Of a DNA stretch of 60,358 nt, positions 39,475 through 49,006 are shown one piece after another. The DNA comes from a virus: positions 1 through 60,358 of IMG/VR virus record IMGVR_UViG_3300042884_000410, one strand, 5' to 3'. Numbering within the stretch: the first letter of the stretch is position 1; every line of letters starts with the position of its first letter. A program made the position numbers and the translations under genes. The notes under the pieces were generated by a model. It did not search any database and was not told the origin of the DNA. It saw only the letters and a program-made list of their open reading frames with translations.

Positions 39475-41189
39475 TACGCAACCTTTGCTTTGAGTTCTGC
39501 AATGTCAGCTTGTGCTTGCGTGAGTGCCGCCCGCAATGCCGTCAACTCGTCCACTAGGGTCAACTCATCAGCCACGAACTTTGGAGCAAAGTTACCGTCA
39601 ACGTAGTCCTTGCGGGTCAGGTGACTGGCTGCCGTAGGGGCCGCAGCGGTGGACTCCACGTTCGCGGAAATAGACACAACGCCAGAGGCATTGGTTACGG
39701 TCGGGCCACCTGAGCCAAACCGAATGGCTGTACCAGTTGCCCGCACCTCAAGCAGCACCACCGCAGCGACACTGGTAGTGGTCACAAGCAGCAAGTTGGA
39801 GTTGTTGTTGCGGAAAGCAACGCCACCGCTGGAGCCAAAGATGTTGTAGGTCGTGGCCCAAGTCATCGTGTTGACTGCGGTCGGGGCCACAATGGTGCCC
39901 GTCATAGTCCCGCCGGTAGTCTTCAGGAATGCCGTGCTTCCTGAGACAGCCCCATCAACGTACTTCTTGTTGGTGAGGTCCTTATCATCGGCGGGAGTGA
40001 ATGGTGTCTGCGGGTTGGCACCGAGGAACTGCACAACAGCCGTGTCTGGAGCAGCAACAAAAGCCTGCTTGCCACCCGGCATATACAGACGGTAATAGGA
40101 ACCGTCGTAGTAGGTGTAGACATCAGTGCCATTGAATCCGGCGGGCCCAGCGTTTGGCGCGTATCGCAGGGGTCCGTTCATGACATCCCCTGCCTTGCTG
40201 ACATAGTTGCCAGCAAGGGAAGCCGTGCAAACTCCATTGGCATCAATTGCCAAGCCAGTGCCGATCTTGATGCCGCCCAGAATTGCAGCACTAGCCTTAG
40301 GCAAAACATAGTCACTACCAGCACTTGCACTGATGGTGCCGTCAGCCGTGACCGTGATTCCACTACCAATCTTCACCCCACCAAGAACAGTGGCAGTGGC
40401 AATAGCGGTAGGTCCAGCGGGTCCGACTTCACCCTGCGGGCCAGCGGGGCCAGTGACAGAATCACCCTTGGGGCCAGCAACCCCGGGCTCGCCCTGAATG
40501 CCTTGGGTGCCTTGGGGACCCGCCACACCCTGTGGGCCTTGCACTGGGCCAGAGTCTTGCCATGCTGCCTTAGTGTCATCCCAAACAAAACCCCTAGCTG
40601 GCTCTGGGGTCGAGACAACATAGAGATCGCCCTGAGTGGCAGAAGCTGGAAGGTCGCCTTGGGCAGCGACCGTGCCCATGTACTTAATGCCAAGACCCGG
40701 CTGACCTTGAATACCTTGAGGACCCTGAATGCCTTCTGGGCCTTGAATGCCCTGCTCGCCCTGAGGGCCAGCTTCACCAGCCACGCCGGGATCACCCTTC
40801 GGACCAGCAACTCCCGCCTCACCCTGCGGCCCAGCGGGACCAGCTACACCGGCTTCACCCTTCACACCGGGCAAGCCCTGCGGAATCTTGAACGACAGGG
40901 ATGCCTTGTTCTCGTTGCCGATATTGATCACTTCGGCTGGCAGCCCACCTTCAATCGTGATCGTTTCGGCTACTTCGATTGTGGCAGCAAGGCCCGGTTC
41001 GCCTTGAGGGCCGGGTTCACCCTCACCCGGAGAGCCGGGAGGTGCAGTGCCGTTGGGCTGAATCCACAAGTCACCGACAGCCGCCGGGGTGGTGGGCATG
41101 GTGTCAGACACAATGTGTGCGGAGTCAGAGCCGCCACCTGTGGAGATCGGCAGCCACTCGCTTCCTGACCAGTAATACATTGCAGCCAT
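39474..41189 (-). CDS. Long collagen-like fibre protein
   Basis: The product is 571 aa. Anchor [20 protein letters not shown]; then [20 protein letters not shown]; collagen-like blocks of GxY ([28 protein letters not shown]). The C-terminal ~250 residues are beta-rich with repeats around [19 protein letters not shown] and [19 protein letters not shown]; the last part is a coiled-coil ([18 protein letters not shown]). Confidence 0.75.
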   Translation of the reverse strand: MAAMYYWSGSEWLPISTGGGSDSAHIVSDTMPTTPAAVGDLWIQPNGTAPPGSPGEGEPGPQGEPGLAATIEVAETITIEGGLPAEVINIGNENKASLSFKIPQGLPGVKGEAGVAGPAGPQGEAGVAGPKGDPGVAGEAGPQGEQGIQGPEGIQGPQGIQGQPGLGIKYMGTVAAQGDLPASATQGDLYVVSTPEPARGFVWDDTKAAWQDSGPVQGPQGVAGPQGTQGIQGEPGVAGPKGDSVTGPAGPQGEVGPAGPTAIATATVLGGVKIGSGITVTADGTISASAGSDYVLPKASAAILGGIKIGTGLAIDANGVCTASLAGNYVSKAGDVMNGPLRYAPNAGPAGFNGTDVYTYYDGSYYRLYMPGGKQAFVAAPDTAVVQFLGANPQTPFTPADDKDLTNKKYVDGAVSGSTAFLKTTGGTMTGTIVAPTAVNTMTWATTYNIFGSSGGVAFRNNNSNLLLVTTTSVAAVVLLEVRATGTAIRFGSGGPTVTNASGVVSISANVESTAAAPTAASHLTRKDYVDGNFAPKFVADELTLVDELTALRAALTQAQADIAELKAKVA

Positions 41190-41365
41190 TACTTGTACTT
41201 CTCCTCATCTTCACGGAGTTGTCGAATGTGTTCGTCAAGCCACTTCTGAAGGGCACGATGCTCTGCGTCCATCCACCAGCCAATGGCTAGGCCGACTAGG
41301 TATCCAGAGATGAATAGCCCGCCTAGGACAATGACTGCCCAGACGATAACTGTGTCGATCTGCAT
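41189..41365 (-). CDS. Small membrane protein inside the fibre cluster
   Basis: The product is 58 aa, [10 protein letters not shown]... Residues 5-30 ([20 protein letters not shown]) form one strong TM helix; the cytoplasmic part is highly charged and helical ([16 protein letters not shown]). Start and stop overlap both neighbours by one base. It is a possible holin or spanin-like protein. Confidence 0.6.
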   Translation of the reverse strand: MQIDTVIVWAVIVLGGLFISGYLVGLAIGWWMDAEHRALQKWLDEHIRQLREDEEKYK

Positions 41366-42894
41366 CAGTAGGCTGCCTTCCAGCGAATGCCTGAGAAGTT
41401 AGCCTCACTTGACTTCGCACCGGGACTGCATGAAATGTCGCGGTTTTTGTTGCTAACGGTGCAGTAGCCGTAGGTAACGGCAGTCCCAACGAGCCGCATG
41501 GCAAGCGGGTAGCTGGCTTCAAGTTCCGCCATCGGGAACTGTGGCGGCAGTCGCAGAGGCACCCACGCGCCGCTGCCAGCACCGAACGACAGGGTGCCCT
41601 TGAGTTCGATGAACCCACCGATCATCCTCGCCTGAATCTCGGTAGAGACAGACTCCTTCGCCCCATCCATGCGAACCATCCATGTCCAGTCAATGTCTGC
41701 CGGTGGCATTTTCGTGCCACCCACCAGCATCAACTTCACAGCGTCGAGGATGGAGGTCTTGAAGCCAGCCAGTGCGGGGTCGTTGATCGAATTGGCACCA
41801 ACAGGACTGATCGCCGCCAGCTTGTCATCGACTTGCTTGCGGGAGTACAGCATCAGGGCCATCTGGTTATCGAAGTCAACCTTGCTGAATGCTTGGTCAA
41901 TCCGCATGAAGCGGTCATCAACCTGTTTCTGGGTGTAGACGTCGGCCTGATAGGCGAACCGATCAATATCCACAAGCGTCAGAAACTTGGCATCGCACTC
42001 AGCCTTCGTGTAGGCATCAATCGTCGGAGCGGCCTTGCTCTCAAGGGCATCCATGCGGGACTTGAGGGGATCGAAGTCAGACTTCATCACCACATATTCG
42101 ATGCTCGACCCAGTAGCCAGCACCAGCCGCTCGCCGTAGCCCTCTCCCGTGTCGGTGTAGGTCAGGGCGGCGGGCGGCTCGTTCTTGTCACCGAATCCGT
42201 AGCCCTGTGCCGTAACAACTTTGGCTAGAAGGTTCTGCGTGTTGTCACTGATCTTGGCATAGGCAGTCAGGTCAACCGGGCCAACCTGAGAAATGATTTC
42301 AGTGATCTGCTCGGGGGTAAGCTGCCCGCTCACAGCACCAGCAATGGCTTCGTCCACTTCGGGCTTGGTGTAGGTGCCATCCTTCACCTCCATGATGCTG
42401 TTCATCAGGGTGGTGCTAAGACCTGACACGGCGGTCTTGTCGGCCTTCAGGTCGAGGGCTGCATCAACGTCAGGCTTCTGGGCCACAGTTGCGAAGCCCT
42501 GATTCAGGAGCCGGAAATACTCCCTGAACTCAGACTCCAAGGTGCCGTACTGGCCCTGAAACTGCGAGAACTCAGACTGGTCAGCCTTGCCAGCGAGCTT
42601 TGCATCAATCTGAGTGCTTAGTTCGCCAGCAACAAATGGAACTAAGTCGGCAACACCCTGCACTCCAAGATTGGCATCAGTCACGCCTTGCTGAAGGGCC
42701 GCAACCTTTGCGTCTACTTCTTGCTTCGTGTACCGCTCTTGAAAAGCCATCGTGGACATGGCCTTGATCTCGCCTGTTTGACCATCGACATATTCGGTGG
42801 TCGCATAGGCAGACAGGTCAGCATCAGTGCCGCCGCCTAGAGGAATGGCAACCCACTCCTGCTTGTCCTTGTCGAAGTAATTCAGGCTTGGCAT
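41365..42894 (-). CDS. Long coiled-coil tail fibre
   Basis: The product is 509 aa. Anchor-like MPSLNYFDKDKQEWVAIPLG, then long coiled-coil stretches with repeated KQEVDAKVAALQQG and YTKPEVDEAIAGAVSG units (TKxEVDxxI heptads). The C-terminal ~110 residues are a beta-rich head with GGFIELKGTLSFGAGSG and LRLPPQFP. A trimeric fibre with a receptor-binding tip is likely. Confidence 0.7.
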   Translation of the reverse strand: MPSLNYFDKDKQEWVAIPLGGGTDADLSAYATTEYVDGQTGEIKAMSTMAFQERYTKQEVDAKVAALQQGVTDANLGVQGVADLVPFVAGELSTQIDAKLAGKADQSEFSQFQGQYGTLESEFREYFRLLNQGFATVAQKPDVDAALDLKADKTAVSGLSTTLMNSIMEVKDGTYTKPEVDEAIAGAVSGQLTPEQITEIISQVGPVDLTAYAKISDNTQNLLAKVVTAQGYGFGDKNEPPAALTYTDTGEGYGERLVLATGSSIEYVVMKSDFDPLKSRMDALESKAAPTIDAYTKAECDAKFLTLVDIDRFAYQADVYTQKQVDDRFMRIDQAFSKVDFDNQMALMLYSRKQVDDKLAAISPVGANSINDPALAGFKTSILDAVKLMLVGGTKMPPADIDWTWMVRMDGAKESVSTEIQARMIGGFIELKGTLSFGAGSGAWVPLRLPPQFPMAELEASYPLAMRLVGTAVTYGYCTVSNKNRDISCSPGAKSSEANFSGIRWKAAY

Positions 42895-42896
42895 GG

Positions 42897-43622
42897 CTAT
42901 CCCTTTGGATTGATCCAGATACTAGAGGTGGTCGTTGGAGCTAGGTCAGACACCACGAACGGCGGCTCGACAGTGGGAGCAATGCCGCCACCAGCCGGGT
43001 TCAGCCAGAGCGTGGAGAGGTTGCCCGGTGCGGTGGTGCCAACGTAGATGTTGCCGCTGTTGGCAAGCACCCACTCTTCGGTGGCTATGCTCTCCTCGAC
43101 AATGCCCTTGAGTGGAGTGCCGTCCACCCGGAGTGAGAGCTTGGCAGTGCCGTCTGGATTGGCAGTGATAAAGAGAGTGTTGGGGCCGTCCAAGTCGATG
43201 GCCTTAGGGGCAATGACCTTGCCGCGAATCGCAGCCAGAACGTCGATGTTCGCAGCTTCGATGTCGGCTGTGGGGTCAATCCACAGGTCACCGATCTCTT
43301 GCCCGGGTGGCGGCTCGACCTCGGAGACAATGTGTAGGGCATCGTGGCCGGGAGGGCCTTCTGGACCGGCTGGACCCTGTGGCCCGGGAGTGCCAGCGGT
43401 GCCGTCACCACTCGATATCCAAGGAAGCTGGGACCACTTAACCCACCCGTCGCCTACCTTGAGGTTCGGGCCATCGGTGGCACCAATAACGTAACCCATC
43501 TCGCCAGAGGCAAGGATCGGGTCATTCTTGAGCCAGTTCTCAGCCGTGTCCTGGCGGAACCTGATCCTCTGGTAGCCCCTCTCATCAGAGGCACAGTTGG
43601 GATGGGTGCTAGGCGTGGACAT
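42897..43622 (-). CDS. Fibre protein with MTD-like anchor and collagen-like stretch
   Basis: The product is 241 aa from ATG 43622, behind GCAGGAGC. Anchor RFRQDTAENWLKNDPILASG and LKVGDGWVKWSQLPW is the phage fibre/MTD N-terminal type. PGPQGPAGPEGPPG is collagen-like; EPPPGQEIGDLWIDPTAD repeats a module in other fibres. It is first behind a late promoter. Confidence 0.7.
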   Translation of the reverse strand: MSTPSTHPNCASDERGYQRIRFRQDTAENWLKNDPILASGEMGYVIGATDGPNLKVGDGWVKWSQLPWISSGDGTAGTPGPQGPAGPEGPPGHDALHIVSEVEPPPGQEIGDLWIDPTADIEAANIDVLAAIRGKVIAPKAIDLDGPNTLFITANPDGTAKLSLRVDGTPLKGIVEESIATEEWVLANSGNIYVGTTAPGNLSTLWLNPAGGGIAPTVEPPFVVSDLAPTTTSSIWINPKG

Positions 43623-43637
43623 AGAATGCTCCTGCAC

Positions 43638-43673
43638 TATTTATGTCCCGGCCAGACAAAACTGAACCGCTAC
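43638..43673 (-). promoter_or_regulatory. Late promoter copy (drives fibre genes)
   Basis: Minus-strand reading: GTAGCGGTTC (43673-43664), an 18-nt spacer ending CGGGA, CATAAATA (43645-43638). It shares 34 of its positions closely with the copy at 27881. A ribosome binding site and ATG 43622 follow. Confidence 0.75.
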
Positions 43674-44206
43674 TTGCCACGTTTCCAGGCAGGCGCGTGT
43701 TTGTCCTTGACCTGTCGAACAGCTTCCTGGCGGGTCAGCTTGGGGTTACTCGCCATAGCCTGCTTGGCCAGCTTGTCCACGATCTTGGCATTTAGGGCTG
43801 GCTTGACGGGCTCGACCTCATGCCCCTCCACATTCACGATCCCGCTGACGTTGAGGTTACGCGACTTGGCCACCCGCTTGATGTCGCTTACAGAATCCAC
43901 CCAAGCACCAGGGTCCATGTGCCCGCGTTTGTCAGCCAGCCCGCCCAGGTAATACTTGCCGCTGATGTTGATGCCCGATGCCTTAGCTTCCCTGGCCATC
44001 TTCTTGGCCATCCTGGGCGGGATGCCGTCCATCCAGTTGCCGTCGAGCCTGCCCTGCATGAAGGCCCGGTCGGTGCCTTGGGTGCCTGGGGGTTGCTGGA
44101 GGGCGCACATCTCAGCGAACCGGGGAGACTGCCCAGCGTTGACCATGCGGATGTAATGCTCTCGGACCTCCAGGCTGGCCCGCTGAATGTCAAAGGGAAG
44201 GTTCAT
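43670..44206 (-). CDS. Late protein, unknown
   Basis: The product is 178 aa from ATG 44206 (GTG one codon upstream possible). It reads GNWMDGIPPRMAKKMAREAK and YYLGGLADKRGHMDPGAWVD; the C-terminal part is highly basic. Near portal and terminase; may be an internal or assembly protein. Its 3' end covers a late promoter. Confidence 0.65.
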   Translation of the reverse strand: MNLPFDIQRASLEVREHYIRMVNAGQSPRFAEMCALQQPPGTQGTDRAFMQGRLDGNWMDGIPPRMAKKMAREAKASGINISGKYYLGGLADKRGHMDPGAWVDSVSDIKRVAKSRNLNVSGIVNVEGHEVEPVKPALNAKIVDKLAKQAMASNPKLTRQEAVRQVKDKHAPAWKRGK

Positions 44207-44433
44207 CACATCTCCGGTCTGGGGCCTTGGCCTGACAAAAACTTCTCCAACGCAACCAATGTGGGTTCGGAGATCAACTCTTGATTGTTGAGGAGAGCGT
44301 CCTGAAGGCCACCAGAGATTCCCCCTGGCACAGCCATCGGGTCAGGAGTTCCGCCCTGCCTGACCTTCTCCCGCTCGTTATCCAGAAGAATTTTGAGGGC
44401 AATCACTCTGGGATACCCAGATATGCGACTCAC
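44206..44433 (-). CDS. Small late protein, unknown
   Basis: The product is 75 aa, starting at GTG 44433, which overlaps the portal stop. Helical with Pro/Gly turns (DPMAVPGGISGGLQDALL). No family is recognised. Possibly a portal-associated small protein. Confidence 0.6.
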   Translation of the reverse strand: MSRISGYPRVIALKILLDNEREKVRQGGTPDPMAVPGGISGGLQDALLNNQELISEPTLVALEKFLSGQGPRPEM

Positions 44434-46538
44434 GGCTGCATCTCCGGGGGAACCTGATTCGGCTCAGGTGGTGGTGGCGGAACCTCCCCGCCACCTTCCG
44501 GGGCCGGGGAGGCGGCATCGGCTGGTCCGGCTGGTGGCTGGGGAGGCTGCGGCGGCGGCTCGGGGATCATGTAAGGCGTGTAATCAACGTCGATGGCCTC
44601 GCAGTAATCCCTCAGAAGGGCATTCATCGGCCCCGGCATCCCCTGCATCACAAGTGGCTGGAGGACCGGGCCCAGCGTCTGGAGAGCGATCTGGAGAGCT
44701 TCGATGCGACCAGCCTTGTTCGGCTTCCTCGCGCTGCCAGCTTCGATCCGGTAGTCATAGTTCATGGCAAGCTGGCCCAGGCTCACTTGCTCTTGGAGAC
44801 TCTTCCAGACAGACGCACCGATGGGGCCAAGCACAGGAGCGATGTCCTCTTCTTGGAGCAACCAACGGGCAGCCAGAGCTTCACGGCGGGCCAGCATGGA
44901 CATAGCGTCCTCCAGCACGTTCGCCATATCGTCTGGCCTGACCGAAATCTGTTCCGACTTCACCTGCGCTTCTGCGGCACTTCTATAGGAATTTCTCGTC
45001 ATACCGTAAGTGAGTTCTGTGAGTCCGACTCTTTTGTCGAACATCTCCGAAACGGCTTGAACGATTTGCCATAACTCAGGCGTGACCTGAGGAAGCTGTA
45101 GCACAGACACGATGTCATTCACTGACCGTCCAAGAGTCTCGGACAACTCAATGAGCGAGAACCCCGATTGCTCATGTCGGAGCAACTGTTCCTTGATGTC
45201 ATCCCCCGCTGCCTTGCTCACGCCCACCATCGTCTTAGACGAGATCATCACCCGGGTGGCAAGGAAGGAAAGTGCCCAGTTCAGGAACTTGAGTTCCGGC
45301 ATCCCCGGTTTCATGTGACTGATCGGCCACACTGACCCAGGCTTGCGGTGGCACTGGAACGGGGTGAAAGGCCAGCCGTTGTGATCCGCGTAAAACGGGA
45401 TGGGCCAGCGAGTCCGCGTGAACAAACTGTTGGGAAGACCTGTCTCGTCTGGTTCCTCTAGGGCAATGCCCTTGGGGACATTCAAGGGGTAATCGACACC
45501 CTCTGCCACCACCAGATAACAGTTCGGGCCCAGCCCATCGAACATCTGGGCGTATTCTTTCGGGGAGCCCTTGAGATTGTGGCCGAATCCAGTCTTTGAC
45601 CAGATTTTCCAGTAGACGATCAGGTCGTTCGTCTTACCGTTCTTTTTCTTCATCTTGTAGCCACGGTCTTCTTCCATAGACCGGGCCACGAAGCTCTCCA
45701 TGTGCCCCTTCAGTTCCGACCGCTCCAAGCCGTACTTCTCAGCCACCTCGGCAATCGGGTGAACACAGCGACGGGCACACCACAGGATGTCTTCCTGTTC
45801 GTCCGCATCCGGGTCAAGAAGCAAGTTGTCCACGTTGTCGTGGAATGAACCGATGAGCCCAACCGGCGGGCCATCCTCGCCACCCATCTCAATCAGTTCG
45901 GTCCACCACACACCCATCCCCTTGAGGATGCCCTCGTCCACCACCTTGCGGGTGTGTTCCTTCAGGTTCAACTGGCCGGGGGTGTAGTTCAAGTACGCGC
46001 TGATGATCTCAGAGAACGCTTCCCGCTGTTGCTCGACCATGCCAATCTGTTGGCTGGCCTGGATGTACTGCTCAATCTCCGGGGGAAGGATCGGCTGCCC
46101 AGTCATCGGGTCAGTCTGGGGCTGCTGGTTCGCGTCGATCCCAACAGCTTCAGGCGGGACGGCTGGGAACTTCTTTGCCGTCACCGTCCGCACCGGGTTG
46201 CGGGCATAGATGACTGAGCCAATGAGCTTCACAGCCTCAAAAGCACGGTTCACAGTCATCCGAAAGCTGGGGGGAGAAATCTTGGAGTAGGGGGCCGCGC
46301 CCTCTTTCCAGAAGAAGTTCTCTCCACCATCGAAGAAATTCATCGCTTCCTTGGCATCGTCCGAAAAAGCCTTCTTTGCCTTGCGGGCAAGCTCCAGCTT
46401 CTTCAGCCAGCCTGTGGAGATGCTTCTGAGGGCATCCTCCATCTGACGCTGGGGCACAACATCCGGCGGCGGGTCAGCCAGTTGGCTTGGATCACCACCG
46501 GACATGGGAACGTCTGGATCGATGTTAGCTTCGCTCAT
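44430..46538 (-). CDS. Portal protein
   Basis: The product is 702 aa. MEDALRSISTGWLKKLELAR begins the folded part. SFRMTVNRAFEAVKLIGSVI and RNPVRTVT resemble the clip/wing part of podovirus portals; GVWWTELIEMGG and DNVDNLLLDPDADEQED are further typical segments. The last ~60 residues are Pro/Ala-rich. It forms the dodecameric DNA entry channel at the capsid vertex. It lies between the terminase and the tail genes, the usual place. Confidence 0.8.
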   Translation of the reverse strand: MSEANIDPDVPMSGGDPSQLADPPPDVVPQRQMEDALRSISTGWLKKLELARKAKKAFSDDAKEAMNFFDGGENFFWKEGAAPYSKISPPSFRMTVNRAFEAVKLIGSVIYARNPVRTVTAKKFPAVPPEAVGIDANQQPQTDPMTGQPILPPEIEQYIQASQQIGMVEQQREAFSEIISAYLNYTPGQLNLKEHTRKVVDEGILKGMGVWWTELIEMGGEDGPPVGLIGSFHDNVDNLLLDPDADEQEDILWCARRCVHPIAEVAEKYGLERSELKGHMESFVARSMEEDRGYKMKKKNGKTNDLIVYWKIWSKTGFGHNLKGSPKEYAQMFDGLGPNCYLVVAEGVDYPLNVPKGIALEEPDETGLPNSLFTRTRWPIPFYADHNGWPFTPFQCHRKPGSVWPISHMKPGMPELKFLNWALSFLATRVMISSKTMVGVSKAAGDDIKEQLLRHEQSGFSLIELSETLGRSVNDIVSVLQLPQVTPELWQIVQAVSEMFDKRVGLTELTYGMTRNSYRSAAEAQVKSEQISVRPDDMANVLEDAMSMLARREALAARWLLQEEDIAPVLGPIGASVWKSLQEQVSLGQLAMNYDYRIEAGSARKPNKAGRIEALQIALQTLGPVLQPLVMQGMPGPMNALLRDYCEAIDVDYTPYMIPEPPPQPPQPPAGPADAASPAPEGGGEVPPPPPEPNQVPPEMQP

Positions 46539-46873
46539 CTGCTACCGTACCTTCTGCAACAGTACCACTGACCGCTCGGGCTCTGTGCGTAACCAACGTC
46601 AACGTCAGGCATCCCTGAGGTGGCGTAACAACAATTTCGATAGGCCGCATCTGGCGTGGAGCCCATGCCCAGACCCTCTGGGCCAGAGTTACCACCCAGG
46701 TGCTGGAGCCGCCCCATGCGGGCACAGGCTTCCGCGACACCCTGAGCGGTGTTAGTAGCCGCCCGTGCCATGTTCTGGACCGGCTGGCCTTGCTGGTACT
46801 GGCGACGAGGCTTTGCGTGAGCCACCCCCGTCAAGATCGAACACATAGCGAAAGCCGTAAGAAGGCGACTCAT
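46535..46873 (-). CDS. Secreted Cys-containing protein of planctomycete style
   Basis: The product is 112 aa. Signal peptide 1-20 (MSRLLTAFAMCSILTGVAHA). The mature part reads RMGRLQHLGGNSGPEGLGMG, NCCYATSG and GYAQSPSGQWYCCRRYG. The pattern (HLGG..EGLG.., ..NCCY, ..A..P.GQWY) is familiar from planctomycete secreted proteins. Role unknown; the ATGA overlap with both portal and upstream genes shows it is part of the late operon. Confidence 0.6.
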   Translation of the reverse strand: MSRLLTAFAMCSILTGVAHAKPRRQYQQGQPVQNMARAATNTAQGVAEACARMGRLQHLGGNSGPEGLGMGSTPDAAYRNCCYATSGMPDVDVGYAQSPSGQWYCCRRYGSR

Positions 46874-47277
46874 TCGGCCACCTCCACTTCCACAGCGTCT
46901 TCCTTGCGGGGGCGACCTGGGCCACGGCGAACAGGCTCGTCACTGGGGGTGCGGGCCTCGGCCATCTTGAGCTTTGTCAAGAAAGGCTTGAGTTCCTTGA
47001 GAATCTCGGTGGTCGGGTGGACCGTGAAACAGCCCCACTGGAGCCAGTTGCCAGCGATCTCAGACTCACGCCAGAACGGATCGTCCTTGTGGCGAACGCT
47101 CTTCTTCTCAACAAGACCTGAGTTCTCGGAGAAGATCAGGATGGAGATTGTCTCTCGCCCCTTCTGAGTCACCCAACCCAAGCTGGGAGGGCTGGCGTTT
47201 GACATGGGGTCATCGTGCCAAAGCACTAGGTCGCCAATCGACAATTCCGAAATAACCTGAACTGAAACAATATGCAT
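46870..47277 (-). CDS. Late protein with AT-hook-like C-terminus
   Basis: The product is 135 aa. The N-terminal 100 residues resemble a small beta barrel (LSIGDLVLWHDDPMS; GRETISILIFSENSG). The C-terminus contains RRGPGRPRKED, an AT-hook. GGAGG precedes ATG 47277. It may bind DNA during packaging. Confidence 0.65.
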   Translation of the reverse strand: MHIVSVQVISELSIGDLVLWHDDPMSNASPPSLGWVTQKGRETISILIFSENSGLVEKKSVRHKDDPFWRESEIAGNWLQWGCFTVHPTTEILKELKPFLTKLKMAEARTPSDEPVRRGPGRPRKEDAVEVEVAE

Positions 47278-47332
47278 GGTTTTGCCTCCACCACGGGGAA
47301 AGGTACTGGCAGTAGCGTACTGACCCCCGGAG

Positions 47333-47350
47333 GGCGGGCAATAGTTACGC
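47333..47350. repeat. 18-bp conserved repeat, copy 1 (terminase 3' end)
   Basis: GGCGGGCAATAGTTACGC, identical to 55971-55988. It overlaps the terminase stop codon (47345-47347) on the minus strand. A 17-bp version is inside a coding sequence at 52318-52334, and GGCGGGCAAT recurs at 59116. It may be a protein-binding site or RNA processing signal at gene ends. Confidence 0.55.
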
Positions 47351-49006
47351 GACGTATGTCTGGGAGGTGTAACTTGAGGGGGCTAGGTACACCACGCTGG
47401 CTTCCTCGCCACGATCCCGCCGCCTCTTGGCAAGCCACGGCTCCCACCACGCAACCTCGGCCTTAACCTCTGGCTTGTGGTACTTGGGGTCTGCGGCAAA
47501 TATGTAACGCATACAGTCCATCAAGTGAGACACAGACCGGGGGTGGGGCTTGTCGAGGACGATTGAGTGACCACCCACAACTGTGGACTGCCGCTTGTAC
47601 CGCTTGATCTCTCGGATGAAGTTGGGCATGGCCCCTTCAAGGACTCGGAGGTAAGGAGTCCCCTTCGACCGGATGTGCATGGCGTTACGGACGCTCTCAA
47701 TGCCAGCCATGATGTCATCGCTGCCGTGCATGAATGACGAGCCGGTGGCCTTCGACCGCACCCCAAGTAACTCAAGCTGTTCCGCGTACTGTTGGCCGGG
47801 GGACTTGCCGCCGCCGATGTCGGTCAGGCGGGCACCATGCGAGTCGATAATGAAGGCATAGAACTGGGGCTGCCCTGCCAGCTTGGCCGCGAACTTCTCG
47901 GCAAACACCACGGCGGAACAGTTGGGGATATAGAGTTCGTCATAGATCAGGACGAAATCCCCGGAGGGCGGGACTGCCGCGAACATCACAGCACAGATCG
48001 CATGGCCCGGGTCAATCGCCGCATACCGGCACCAGTCTGCGGGAATCTGACCTTCCGGCAGTTCCCTGCGGGAGAAGCCGTGGATGCCCATGTTGAAATT
48101 GCCGTACATCAAAACAGAGTCGAAGGTGAACTCGCCCTCCGCTCTCATCCTCAGGACTTCCTCGCCCTGCGCGGCCCACTGCTCCACTGCCAAGGCACGG
48201 GCCTCTTTGGAGATGTGTTCGTTGTCGAGGAACCTCAGGACAAACTTCTTGGGGTTGCTGTGCCCTTCCTCTGCCGCTTTATCCGCCCGTTCGCACAGGC
48301 CAAAGAGTGCGTCATTCTTTGAGTGCGGGGTTGCCGACCACACCAGCCTTCCCTTGTAGTCCGCAAGACGAGCCTGCAACTCAGCCAGCCAAGTGCTTTC
48401 GGATGACAAGTCCTCGTCAATCCACGCAAGATGGGCCCGGTAGCCCTGAGGAGGATCGCCCTCAGACGAGAAGAAATAAATCTGCCAGCCGTTGGTCAGC
48501 TCGCATGACTGCATATATTGAGCGGACTTGAGGACCCAACTGATGTTCTTGATCATCCGGGGTGGGATCAAGGGAGGGGATGGCTTGGCTTCTGACTCCC
48601 GGGCCCTGTCCGCAACCGGGTCATACGCGCGCCACTCTTTAGTATGGGCATCCTGAATGATCTTAAATGCGCCAGCCTTAAATAAGCCTCTGACGCAGAC
48701 CATCCCGATGTGCCGCCAGTCGGCCCCCACCACCACCGCAGTGCCATTCTCTTTCGGGTACTTGCCCTCGACGGGGTGCGTCCCGGTTACCGCCCAGGCG
48801 AACTCAAGCATGGCAGCCGTAGTCTTGCCGCTCCGATTGCCGCCCAGCACGATCCGCTCGGAAGCCATGTCATCGTGGAAGGGCTTCTGATTGGCATTGG
48901 GCCGGTAGAGCCGGACAGACTCAAGCTGGCGGGATGCCAACTCCCTCTGGAGGTCGAGCATCTCCTGCCTGGAGTGCTGCGAGACATTATCAAGAGGGTT
49001 CGCCAT
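47345..49006 (-). CDS. terL: Terminase large subunit
   Basis: The product is 553 aa from ATG 49006, behind GGAGG. GGNRSGKTT (55-63) is Walker A; AHLAWIDED (191-199) is Walker B with D197 E198. A later segment AAIDPGHAI begins the nuclease domain. It is the ATPase-nuclease motor that packages DNA. It overlaps the small-subunit candidate by 17 bases. Confidence 0.88.
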   Translation of the reverse strand: MANPLDNVSQHSRQEMLDLQRELASRQLESVRLYRPNANQKPFHDDMASERIVLGGNRSGKTTAAMLEFAWAVTGTHPVEGKYPKENGTAVVVGADWRHIGMVCVRGLFKAGAFKIIQDAHTKEWRAYDPVADRARESEAKPSPPLIPPRMIKNISWVLKSAQYMQSCELTNGWQIYFFSSEGDPPQGYRAHLAWIDEDLSSESTWLAELQARLADYKGRLVWSATPHSKNDALFGLCERADKAAEEGHSNPKKFVLRFLDNEHISKEARALAVEQWAAQGEEVLRMRAEGEFTFDSVLMYGNFNMGIHGFSRRELPEGQIPADWCRYAAIDPGHAICAVMFAAVPPSGDFVLIYDELYIPNCSAVVFAEKFAAKLAGQPQFYAFIIDSHGARLTDIGGGKSPGQQYAEQLELLGVRSKATGSSFMHGSDDIMAGIESVRNAMHIRSKGTPYLRVLEGAMPNFIREIKRYKRQSTVVGGHSIVLDKPHPRSVSHLMDCMRYIFAADPKYHKPEVKAEVAWWEPWLAKRRRDRGEEASVVYLAPSSYTSQTYVA

